A DNA stretch of 64,000 nucleotides, taken from assembly GCA_021234155.1 (NCBI GenBank), contig JAJEKV010000093.1, positions 3,403,174 through 3,467,173 of the forward strand, given 5' to 3'. The position numbers were made by a program, and so were the translations under genes. This document shows, one piece after another, positions 39,060 to 49,210 of the stretch. This DNA is from Isoetes taiwanensis (taxonomy: Eukaryota; Streptophyta; Lycopodiopsida; Isoetales; Isoetaceae). Numbering within the stretch: position 1 is the first letter of the stretch; each line of letters begins with the position of its first letter. Below the pieces are notes generated by a model, which did not search any database, was not told the origin of the DNA, and saw only the letters and a program-made list of their open reading frames with translations.

Positions 39060-39260
39060 TCTAGTGATGCCCCGGCATTAAGGATTTAGAGGCATTATTT
39101 GGTCGAAGAGCTAAGGAAATTAGATACCCGATAGGTGGAAAAGCTAACTTTGTAACCTCGTGGTACGCCAACTTAAGGCAAAGGAGATGGATCTATAACT
39201 GAGGAATTGATTTTGATATAGATGTGATGAAGCCCCTTTAATGTTGTAGCGATGCGAAGT
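39060..39260 (+). mobile_element. Eroded gypsy RNase H fragment
   Basis: GGCATTAAGGATTTAGAGGC, then TTAGATACCC, then AGGCAAAGGAGATGGAT and GATTTTGATATAG follow the order of the chromovirus RNase H at 48,990-49,150 (ALRIWRHYLLG, LDT, RQRRWMEFL, YDFDIVYKPG). Heavily mutated. From 39,261 to the LTR at 39,888 nothing is recognised. Confidence 0.6.
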
Positions 39261-39887
39261 TATACTCAAGCCCAAAATTCGGTTAACCGGCTCGATGCAG
39301 ATGAAGAGTGAGTTTACAAAAGCCTATTCAGAATCGATTGCCATTGTAGATGCGACATCAAGGAGTTTATCTGGTGCTTGGCGCCGTGATGAGGCTAGAA
39401 TGATAGCCTAGAATAGGAGACAGAGCAAAAAAAAAAGAAATCGACTTAAAAAACCAAAGTAAAACACTTACAAAGTTGAGGTGCCCTGCCGTAGAAGGAA
39501 TGTGATTCTTAGGTTCGCATGTTCTTATCCCAAAATCGGCCTCTTCAATCAATCACCCCATCAACTCATTAATTTGAGACTTTCCACCATATTTGGGATG
39601 AAGATGTGGAAATAAATTGCTAGTACAACATCTTTCTTCCTTTCTATTATCTCTGGCCCTCCACTTGGGATATTCTCTCCGTATTCCTTCCTACACCCTA
39701 ATCTATGACATTTGTCACACATATTACAAGCATATTCCAAACTCACCTAGGGCTTGCCCTTCGGGCAACCCAAAAACCAGCACTTATATTAAGATCTTGA
39801 ATTGAATATTTTTGTTTCAGGCCATTGATGATGTTGAAGGACATTTTAACGCTTGTTTATGATGTTAGAGTAATCAGCATAGGGGAT

Positions 39888-41547
39888 TTCAGGACGCCCA
39901 AAGACAAGATACCGTGATGTATACCAGATCGCCTTCACACGCCGCATACCGCCCTACCGCTGGACGGTACGCTTAGCTGGCAGTAGCCAGGTGAGTAGCC
40001 CTAGGGGCAACTTGCCGTAAATATGTGTAACTATTAATGTGCACATTTTCCAATGTACACATTAATGTGGGCACACATTTCCAAGTGGACACTTCATGCC
40101 AAGTGGGCCACACCCATATGTGCAATTAATGTGCACATTTTCCAATGTACACATTAATGGGCACACATTTCCATGTGTGCACATTTGGCCACCTAGCCCT
40201 TAAAGGCAGTGGGTTTCCATTTCCATTATCCCACATGCCAAAAGGGGATAATTGGAAACCCTAGCCAACCCCTTGTCTATATAGGGTAGGAAACCCTAAC
40301 TAGCCCAATTTTCGATTTTAGGGCTTCAGAACTCGCTTTGGTCGCCTCAAAAATTAAAACCCATCCCGCACTTCGACCGAGAATTGCACCCTTAGTTCCC
40401 TCTAGATTCGAAGCTTTCAGCCAGGATGGTCGAAGCTCAGTCGAGGAGCCTCTCAAGGATCAGGTATTTGGCAATTAGATAGTCTAAACCCTATTTTAGT
40501 CCTAGAATCAAGAGGGTTTAGCCTATTAAATTGCCCATAAAGCCCTCTCTAGATCTCTAGATAGTAGATTCTAACCAAAGAACCTAACTCTATGTTGTAG
40601 ATTAGATCTTGTTCTTTAGTTCTTCCGTGATGTATATGGATGATGTATCTCTATGAACTCCTTGTATTGGGAAGGGGGTAGAGACCTAAAGCTTTGTAGT
40701 TGATACTCCTAGAGTAGCCTCTCTAGCACACCGTAGATTCGGCTCAGGCACAAGAGCCACACCGGATGTGGGTGAAGGGGCCGACCGGGCCGAGAAGGAG
40801 GTTCGTGGTTCGACTCTTGAACGATCCCTATGGTGTGTTAGTGCTACCAGGATCATTGTGACTAGGGTCTAATGGCTTACCACCGAAAAGCGGTAAGGCA
40901 TGGGCTCGACACCGCGGAAGTGGTGTACACTTTCCAGTGGGTTCACTTAATACTGGCAAAGGCCCTCTAGTCACCTTGAGTCAACATGTAGACCTCGGAG
41001 GGAGTGATCCCTACCGCCCCATCGAATCGGGAGATGGAACCCGTGAATAGCCCTTTGGCTATGCATCCGGGCTGGCGGCCAGTCCCCGACACTTTTCGCA
41101 CCACTCGCAGTGTGTGTGTGAGGGGCGGATGGAGTGGACAACCCTAAGCCATGCTTCATATGCCGCCCAAATCCATTGCCATGAATTTCGCGTCCAATGA
41201 ACTCGAGACCCTGCCGGGCCGGGCCATCCTTTGAGTCCGAGCCTTGGGTAGGATCCCCTATGTGATGTGCTGATATTTGCCTATGCAGATATGTGGGAGG
41301 ACCATCCTTCGAGATGGTCACATGATGTTGATGTATGTGCTATCGACATGTATGTTTACGCCCGTAGCCTAGGTAGGCCCCGAGGAAGATTTGGTGCAAT
41401 GACCCTTCCACTCTTCCCATCGAACCCGGCACGGTTGCTGCGCGGTCGCGTGGAGGGCCCCCAGATAGCATGGAGCTGGTATGGGGATGAACTCGCTGTT
41501 TGTATACTGCGGAGTGCACCGTGATGAATGCAGTAGGGGACGCCACA
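39888..41547 (+). repeat. 5' LTR of the 13.4-kb chromovirus
   Basis: Aligns over its length with 51,603-53,243. The start is damaged (TTCAGGACGCCC for TGTGACGCTCC). The U3 region has two direct copies of ATTAATGTGCACATTTTCC plus ATGTACACATTAATG about 95 bp apart (40,030-40,180). A TATA-like TCTATATAGGG lies at 40,276. It ends GGACGCCACA, two bases before the primer-binding site. Confidence 0.85.
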
Positions 41548-41549
41548 GC

Positions 41550-41560
41550 TGGTATCGAGC
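41550..41560 (+). other. Putative initiator-tRNA primer-binding site
   Basis: TGGTATCGAGC, compared with the common plant initiator-Met site TGGTATCAGAGC: one base shorter. Located two bases after the LTR end. Confidence 0.65.
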
Positions 41561-41802
41561 TATGATCTTGGCGCACTGTGATCGAGCACCGACCGGTAAA
41601 CCCTATAGGGACTAACTCATCTAGACATTCGCCTTGGAGATAAAAGCCTGCACAAAACCTCGAGTAGCTGGGAAAATTTTTCTCCTGGTAGAGATAATAA
41701 TTATCTAAGATTAAGATAATTAGAGAACATAGGTAAGATAGAATAAACAATCGAAATAGCACGTAGGGAGACCCTACTAAAATTCAAGCATTTTTGGCCA
41801 AT

Positions 41803-42285
41803 GACTCCAAGAGTGCGCCAGAGCATGTTAGGTTCAGACCTAATGGCCCTTTCCCAACTCTTAGAGTCCGCCACCCATAAAACCCTAGAACTTGACCTTA
41901 GGAACTCCAAATGGTAAGATAAAAGATGAAAACTCGATCAAAAAAGCTTAAATAGCTAGAATTGTATGTTAAAACATCGAAAACCATTATACAAGTCACT
42001 TTGGAACAATATTTCCAAGAGTGCGCCAGAGCAAGTTAGGTCCCAACCTAACACCCTCCCCCAAGACTCTTAGAGTCATCTTAAAAGTGACCCTAAAATT
42101 GATTATAAATTAATAAAAGGGTCAAAGTAATGATAGGATCCTGCTTAAAATGCTTAAATTAGTGAGTAACAAAGATGTAAATTGTGTAAATTGGGTGTGT
42201 TGGAGCAGAGAAGGCCGACGACTCCAAGGGTGCGCCAGAGCATAGTTAGGTCCCAACCTAACACCCTCCCCAAGACTCTTAGAGC
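41803..42285 (+). promoter_or_regulatory. Three nested-palindrome repeats, copies 1-3
   Basis: Copies at 41,803-41,868, 42,014-42,077 and 42,220-42,285, about 208 bp apart. Each has outer arms GACTCCAAGAG and CTCTTAGAGTC, the conserved GCGCCAGAGCA, and an inner hairpin GTTAGGTCCCAACCTAAC (copy 1: TTAGGTTCAGACCTAA). Sequence between copies is only weakly similar, so the palindrome itself is the conserved part. The inner arms are ACCTAAC, the AC-III type R2R3-MYB recognition word, in inverted orientation. Copy 3 ends 111 bp before a TATA box. Confidence 0.75.
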
Positions 42286-42395
42286 CATTCAAGAAGCAAA
42301 GACCAAACAAGACCCCAATTTCGCCTAAGACAAGGAGACTTTTGCCAAAGAAAAACCACTTAAGACTAAATCGAGCAAACCCTAAAAATCCAACC

Positions 42396-42403
42396 CTATA
42401 AAT
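42396..42403 (+). promoter_or_regulatory. TATA box before module A
   Basis: CTATAAAT after AACCCTAAAAATCCAACC. About 100 bp downstream, at 42,502, is the first ATG of module A. The setting matches the TATA box before ORF0 at 44,104. Confidence 0.5.
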
Positions 42404-42501
42404 TACGGGACATAGGCTCATTTTTTAGGTTTCTCCCGTGCTTCCACGAGCCCTTCTCATTAGCCGATCTTTTTACCGCCTCCAAATCAGACTGCCAGAC
42501 A

Positions 42502-43712
42502 ATGGCTAGGACCAAACAAACCACCAAGTAAGCCAAAGAAGGACGATAGGCCAAATACCAAGTGCTCGGGCAGAAACTGAATGTAAGCTCAAAGATGCCG
42601 ACGACAAACCCAAGGCCGACATGGAGAGGCCTAGGTATTGAATTTGGAGAAACGAGGAGAAGAAAAGGCAAGGAGGAAAGAAGAAAAGGCAAAGAGGAAA
42701 GAAGAAAAGGCAAAGAAGAAAGAGGAAAAGGCAAAAGAAGAGAAGAAAGAGCCAAGAGGAAGGAGGAGAAAGCGAGAATGTAAGGTATGAGGAGGTTGCA
42801 GAACTGTAAGATCACCAATGGCGGAACAAAGAACCAAGAACAGAGAGGACCCCCACCCCAAAGGAAAAAGGGTAATGACTCAAGAACCCCGAATAAGAAG
42901 AGAAGAACCCTGGCCGGGCGATCTATAAACGAGCCAACCGAAGGTGAATAACCCCCAACCCGGGCTTTGAGGAGACCGAGGATATAGCAAAGATTCTTGA
43001 GGCAACCCTTCTCGAATCGGGAGAATCCTCACAGCAGTAAGCCTAACCTCAACCTGAAACAGAGGAAACCGCTGAGGAAGAGCCAATCCCAACTCCAAAC
43101 ACGCTTGAGACACAGATTAATCCCATTCCCCCGCCAAGGTTCCCCACCATTCTTGGAATGGCAAGAAGCAAAGAAGCTAGATGCAGAAGGCAGCCGGCAA
43201 GAAAGCAAACTAAAACCGCCCGAGACTCGCATACACCTTAGGACCGAGAGGAGGTACAAGAAAGAATTAGCAGATTACAAAGTATACAAGAAGATGCACG
43301 AAGACTACGCAGCCTATTACGGCAAACAGGTCAAAACGGCCAAGGAGGGAGGCCAACTCGAAGCATTCCAGCTCAAACCCCCCGCCAGAGCTACCGTGAA
43401 CCCCCCAAGAAGCCTATGAGGAGATCCCAAGACTCCCTTTTGCCGAGCCTTGCGGGAAATCAAACACTTCCAAAGGAGCTACGGATTCCTCATCCCGAGA
43501 GCAAGATTCCGCAGGTTTGTCCGAGAAATCTTGTGGGAGTTCGACTTCAACAAGCGAAAGTAACCAACGACATGTTACCGCTTTACAAGAAGCAGCAGAG
43601 ATGGAGGTTGTGCAAAGACTCAAGATTCATTAGCATGCACTCTCCATGCAAAAAGAGTCACCCTTCAGCCAAAGGATATGAAACCGCTAAGTACATCAAG
43701 CTGAGGGACTAA
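42502..43712 (+). pseudogene. Module A: lysine/arginine/glutamate-rich protein with a histone H3-like start, broken
   Basis: The first ATG after the TATA box reads MARTKQTTK and then TAA. The first seven residues equal the N-terminus of histone H3. The stop overlaps AAGTAAGC, which could instead be a splice donor or an indel. Open frames then cover 42,562-42,783 (PTTNPRPTWRGL, then four heptads of the type RRKGKEE), 42,997-43,419 (ERRYKKELADYKVYKKMHED, then YYGKQVKTAKEGG) and 43,416-43,712. Charged and coiled-coil-like. No known retrotransposon domain. Function unknown. Confidence 0.4.
42655..42775 (+). repeat. 21-bp GA-rich minisatellite
   Basis: About four units of AGGAAAGAAGAAAAGGCAAAG, decaying at the 3' end. 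In frame it encodes the heptad repeats of module A. Confidence 0.85.
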
Positions 43713-43858
43713 TAGAAGGGAAATTAGTTTTTTTTGTAACTAACAGGATTATATCCGATGTATAAAATTTTGAATAATAAAATATATAGTTGTTTAAGAA
43801 TGTACATTCATTAGGCATAGTATTAGTTTTTGGAACAATTGAGTAATTTTCACTAATG

Positions 43859-43927
43859 ATCTCCAAGAGGCGCCAGAGCATAGTTAGGTCCCAACCTAAC
43901 ACCCCTCCCGCCAAGACTCTTAGAGTC
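43859..43927 (+). promoter_or_regulatory. Nested-palindrome repeat, copy 4
   Basis: The same structure as copies 1-3: GATCTCCAAGAG, GCGCCAGAGCA, then GTTAGGTCCCAACCTAAC, ending CTCTTAGAGTC. It lies 177 bp before the TATA box of ORF0, 1.6 kb from copy 3. Confidence 0.75.
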
Positions 43928-44103
43928 CCCAAACTTCCCAAGTTCATAACTTGAGCTAGACATACCCAAATCGACTCAAAATTTGTTGCATTAGAACCCT
44001 AAGACTATAGGCAAGCCATTTCGAGCCTCAAATTAACCAAGAAACATTAGCCTCATCCCAAATGTCGAGTTTTAGAAACCCTAAAAATTTTAGGGCATAA
44101 ATT

Positions 44104-44116
44104 CCTATATATATCC
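44104..44116 (+). promoter_or_regulatory. TATA box before ORF0
   Basis: CCTATATATATCC, 118 bp before the ORF0 ATG at 44,228. The related copy on the other strand has CTATAAATAG 118 bp before its ATG at 63,762. Both leaders contain GGCGAT(C/T)TTCC. Confidence 0.55.
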
Positions 44117-44227
44117 CCAAGATAACCCCTAAACCTCAACCACGTAATCGCCCCCGCAATTGAGGCGATCTTCCAGCCTTAGTCAGCGCCCCAGCCCGCT
44201 TGACATCGGCAAAGACGCTTCTTCGCC

Positions 44228-45805
44228 ATGGGCGTAAGCCTTCATCGCTTGGTATAGCGCCCCCCACATCATCAAGTAGATGTCAATATAGTATTCCAAG
44301 TATTTCAAAAGAATTTGACCTTTCAAAGAACCCCTCAACTCCAATCCTTTCTCGCCAAAGAAGTCCCGCAGAATTCCAAGAGAAAGTTGTCCCTAGCTTA
44401 CGTAAGATACCGCCATGCATAGGGTACTTTGTACCAAGGACCGATTGCAAACATCCCTCACCATGTACCCAATATTGCCAAGGCATTGAGGAACGTAACC
44501 AACCGCTTACCAACCTACATGACCCTAACAAGCAATGGCAAAGTCTTTCTCCTACAACACAAAATTCTTTAGCGCTTATATCTAGTATATAGGGCGTAAA
44601 ACCGTAATAGGTGAACCATCAATTCAGCCACTAGAAGTCACACCCTTGGACGCGAAGAACGGACTTAACGCCCCCGCTTGAGTAACGAAGAGACCATAGC
44701 GTAAGCATCCCAAGAGAGTGAAGACTCCGAGCAGAAAGCTTAGGGATGACATAGAGGTGGACCCAGAGGAGGAACGCCGGAAGCGAACAAGACATCACCC
44801 GCTCGGCCGACAGACCACCCCCGAGGATTGCACAACCAATTGGGCCGGAATAACAAGTCTAGCACCGGCCATAGTCTAAGGACAAGAATACTTGTCGCTA
44901 AACGACATCAAAAACCTCCCCAACGCAGGGACAGAGGCTACCGCCGATGAACTCCTTCACCTCCTACGCAAAACAACCGGATCTAGAAGACTTCATCGAC
45001 CAAGAAACGGAAGATTTTCCTAAGACAAATACGCAGAGGCGCCTATTTACACAGACACACCATCTCTGGACATTGAAGCTTACCAAGACTATCGTGAGGT
45101 ATGATGACAGAGGAACTTCCCACCGAGGAGGAGTTTATAGCACTTCAGAGCAGATGGGAATAAGGGGAAGACAACAAGAGTACTTCAAGGAGGAGTCTTT
45201 CCTCACAAGAACAGATAGCAAAATTCCAAGGGAGAGCCACAAACCCGACAAGTGTACTAACGCCTTCCACGATTACAAGGAATTAGTTCAAGCACCAGAG
45301 ACCAAGATGCATCAAGGCATGTGGGCACCCTCAGGGCACGCGGAGGAGTACCGAGCAAGACTCAAATATTATCTTCCGGCCCTAACAGACGGTAGAGTAA
45401 TAATATTTCACAAGCGCCAGCCCACGCGAGAGGAAGTCCGTGGCAGATGTCGGTAGCACTTTCAGATTTGGCATGCACGCACGCTTCATCGTGAAAAGGT
45501 GGACCATGTCATTTTAGTGAAGCGGAAAAACAGCCTTTGGCATTTTTTGACTTTGGCAAGCACCCCACCTTCGACAAGGTAGGTTGGCAAGAATAAAGCA
45601 AGCTCATACCTCCCATAGACGGGTGGAAGAGCTAGCATCCGCCATCCGAGGGGAACAAAGAAGGGATATATCAGAACTTGGGAAGTACAAGAGGTACAGC
45701 CAAGTAAAGAAGTTTTCGAGGACAACCCGCCTTACCGGGCGATTTCAAGACTAGTCGACTCTTTGATCCCTGAGACTTTTTGTATCCGAAATATTATATG
45801 ATATA
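44228..45805 (+). pseudogene. ORF0 upstream of gag in the chromovirus (broken copy)
   Basis: Unknown protein, homologous to the minus-strand ORF0 at 63,762-62,222. Shared landmarks in the same order: VNIVFQVFQKN (VNTIFQLFEKE), GYFVPR (CYFVPA), VPNIAKAL (VPNIAKYL), DIEVDPEEERR (YVELDPVEERL), DLEDFID (DLDDFIV), PTEEEFIAL (PSEEEFYAI), FGMHAR at 45,467 (identical), then QVKKF, EDNP-Y, AISR and LIPE near 45,690-45,775. There are stops and many frame changes. No retrotransposon domain is recognised. The length, about 500 aa, is larger than a typical regulatory leader peptide. Function unknown. Confidence 0.6.
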
Positions 45806-46029
45806 TGAATATAAATCCTATTGCACTTTAAATGTTTTGTTGATGTATTTTGCCCCACAATTATACCAACAAGCATAATCAATGCAAGAGAACAAAGGAA
45901 CTAATCATATAACCATGAATTGCTTGTGCATGCATTTAGAGGCCTAAACGCTAGGGAAACCATAAACCGCGAGATCTTATAGAAGAGCAAACCCCACCCG
46001 CACTCACCCCCCGCAAGGAACCTATTTGA

Positions 46030-47200
46030 AGATATGGAACCCATGACCCCAGAGGAGGAGATAGCCCGTGATGAGGACGGACCCGAGCGAGATAAAGGCA
46101 TTACCGCCCGCGCAGCTGTGAGTGGGTTCTGGGCAACGCCGCCTTGCCGCAAGCATCAGCCCTGAGGGCAGGAAAAGACAAGAAGAGGAGCAAGAGAAGG
46201 AGATCCTCCAGCCCGAATCTTCCCGACTCAAGTTCACTCGTGACCGACCCGAGGAAGAGGAAGAAAGTGCTCGTGAACTAACAGATGGAAGGCGAGGAAC
46301 ACCCCGTGATGGACGACAAAGAGACACTGTGGCCTCCTGACTACCGTAAGAAGGTAGATTCCGTGACCGGCAATGTATGGAAGGCCCTGAACCGGAATGC
46401 TCTCGTGGGAGAACAGGTCGATTGGAAGCAGAGGCATGGCTGGACTAAATGAGCGAAAGTACGGAAACGCTTTATAGCATGAAAGATAAAGACAAAGGCG
46501 AGTTGCAACAGCCAACTTGAAAGGAGCCGCACGGATTTGGTGGAAGGGTTATGCAAAGGCACACGGCTTGAGCAGGATGCTTGTAAGTTCAAGAAGTTTG
46601 CAAAGCCTTCGCCATTACGCCCCAAGGGAACATAAGTCCAAAGATGATGCAAAGTAGCTTTTATTGTGCTGCAAAGAAGGCAACAAATCACCCGTAAATA
46701 TACAGAGGAATTCATGAGGCTAAGGTCAGATGCAGCCGGGTTGGGAGAGAAGCATGCAAGAGAAAGCTATATTGAGGGGCTGAATGAGGAGATCCGCAAG
46801 CTTTGTGAGGGCAATAAACCCTAGGACAAGATCGTGTTTTAATCCAAGGCTATAAGCTTGCAGGGTCGACCTCGTAATAGCGGGCGTATGTAAAGCAGCA
46901 TTTCCCGTGATAAAGGCAAGGCGACAGAAGCTATAGCCCCGTGGCAGTTACCCGTGTCCAAATTTAGAGCCCCATATGGTGGGGAACTGTGGGAAACAAA
47001 GCAGAGAAGAAGCAGTGTCCTTCAAGGACAAGCAGAGGGGTCAAACTACTCAAAGCAAAGGCGATCCTTTTGTGCAATGCCCAAGGAAAAGAGGCAGAGT
47101 GCATAGAAAAGCAATCAGGCTTCGTGTGTGCTTCCAGCCAAAGCCATAGGACGCTGAACCGCCCCCTTACGCCATGAGTGCAAAATCTAGCTGAGTTGGG
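46030..47200 (+). pseudogene. Chromovirus gag, frameshifted
   Basis: Starts near RNLFEDMEPMTPEEEI (46,015-46,060), then an acidic, charged region and the capsid part: WMEGPEPE-like, EAEAWLD, LKGAARIWWKGYAKAHGLS (46,515-46,572), HYAPREHKSK and EEFMRLRSDAAGLGEKHARES (46,705-46,765), LNEEIRKLCEG. No intact zinc knuckle is visible. Broken by at least six indels. The relative at 61.2-62.1 kb (minus) has the same order. Confidence 0.75.
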
Positions 47201-47389
47201 AGATTGGGACGCCTCGTCCGGACGACGACGGGCCAAGAGGCCCGCCGACTACATTCTGTGGTGAGGTCATATCTTTGCCGCAATAGATACGTAGAGCAAA
47301 GCAGAGAGCCAAGATAAGGTAATCTCCACAAAAGAGGGAAGGCCAAGGCCAAGTCCTTCATAGTCTTGATAGACTCGTGAAGTAGCCAT

Positions 47390-49200
47390 AACTTTGCATC
47401 CCCCGTAATGGTTCAAATGTTGAAGTTGAAGCCGCTTAAAGTCAGAAGCCAAGACCCGCTGTCTTAGCAAGTGGTGCAAAGAAGGCGACGGCCGGGCAAG
47501 AGAATTAACTGACATCGACTTGCCGTGGATTAATATCCGTGATGGGGCAGAAGTAATGGGCAAGGGCACGACTTGATCATAGGAATGGAGTACCTTGGCA
47601 AAAGGGCCATTATCGACCGCGGAAAGCGGGAAGGTGACCTTCCCAACCGACGGCAAGATCATTGAGATAACATGTAAGGAAGTTGTTCCCATCATGCAAA
47701 GCAGTGTATGTCTTCTAAACGGCCGCTCAAGTGCATCAAGATGAAGCAGTGTGGCATACATCCTTCAAGCTTGAGATTAGTGAGCCGTAATCGAAGGAAG
47801 CAAAGAAGACAAGGTGCTCAAAGAAGTTGCCGGGCAAGTAGCTAAGCTGATGATCACGGAGTTCCATGATCTCTTCCGATGAGATCAAGCAGCCCCTCCA
47901 TATAGGGAGTTGAGTGCGAGATTGCACTCGAGCCGGAACAAAGCCAACAAGCAAAGCTCCATATAGAATGACAACGCAGAGTTGTCGGAGCTAAAGAAGC
48001 AGCCAGTGGAGCTACTTTGGACCTAGGTTTCATTAGACCTAGTGTTTCGCCATTTGGAGCCCATTCTCTTCGTTAAGAAGAAGGATGGCGCTTTAAGGAT
48101 GTGCATAGACTATAGGCGCTTGAACAAGCACACCATTAAGAACAAGTACGCCGCCCCCGCATCGATGACTTGATGGATCAGCTCCAAGGTGCAAAGATCT
48201 TTCCAAAAATCGACTTAAGGTCGTTATCATCAGATCGTGATAAAGGAAGAAGATATCCATAAGACCGCCTTCAGAACGCCAGATGGGCACTATGAGTTCA
48301 CTTCGTGAATGCCTTCGCTTTATCGAATGCCCCCGCAACGCTCATGAGGCTCATGAACCACATCTTCGTGGGAGTTTTTAGACACCTTTGTGATTGTTTT
48401 CTTTGATGACATTTTTGGTGTATAGCAGATCCCTTGAAGAGCACGCATAACACTTGAGAAGAGTGCCGAGAAGTTGAAGAGGCACCCGCTTGTAACGCCA
48501 AGTTGTCAAAGTGCCACTGCAATGTAGAAGGTGGAGTATCTAGGTCATGTGATCTCGGCTAAGGCATCTCGACGGATCCCCGCGAAAGATTGAAGCCGCT
48601 ATTCAAAGGGTTTGGGTCGCCAAGAATGTGCACGAGGTCAGAAGTTTTCTGGCCTAGCGGTGGTACTACAGAAGTTCGTGGAAGAACTTTGCTAAGATAG
48701 CAGCCCCGCTAACGCACTCGACGAGGGCGTAGAAGGTGAAAGATTGCAGAGCATTGGCACAAGAAAGCCCAAAAGGGGTTTGAATTGTTGAAAGAAGCTC
48801 GACGATGACAGCCTTGACCTTGCCGGACCCGGAGAAAGATAAGCTTGTAGCAACAGATGCGAGTAAGATAGCTACAGTGCAAAGGCTTATGCAAGAAGAG
48901 CGGTGGTAGCGTATGATTCCGTGAAGATGAACGACGCCGAGACGCCGCCACCCAACGCACGCATCAGGAGTTGCTTATGGTTGTCGTGGCATTAAGAATA
49001 TGGAGGCATTATCTCTTGGGAAGGAAGTTCCAATTGGATACCCACCATCGTAGCCTCCAATATGTATTCACGCAACCACACCTTAACTCCGAGGCAGCGG
49101 AGATGGATGGAGTTCCTCGAAGAATACGACTTTGATATAGTCTACAAGCCGGGGAAGCTCAATGTGGTAGCGGATGCGCTTTCAAGGCATCCCCTGACAA
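47390..49200 (+). pseudogene. Chromovirus protease, reverse transcriptase and RNase H
   Basis: Protease-like PAVLASGA near 47,455, with IIGMEYLG near 47,575. RT begins with KAPYRMT near 47,955, [19 protein letters not shown] at 48,068-48,124 and [11 protein letters not shown] near 48,170. The catalytic box is VFFDDI near 48,398-48,415, followed by VEYLGHVIS near 48,535. RNase H: VVAYDSVKMNDAE near 48,910, then RWMEFLEEYDFDIVYKPG and NVVADALSRHP at 49,090-49,195. Every domain is readable, but only through frequent frame changes. Confidence 0.85.
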
Positions 49201-49210
49201 CTAGAGTGCA

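Noticed and set aside
41803-43927. CRISPR-like array or self-cleaving ribozyme
   Set aside because: Irregular spacing, few copies and eukaryotic retrotransposon context rule out CRISPR. The hammerhead core (CTGATGA and GAAA) is not present.
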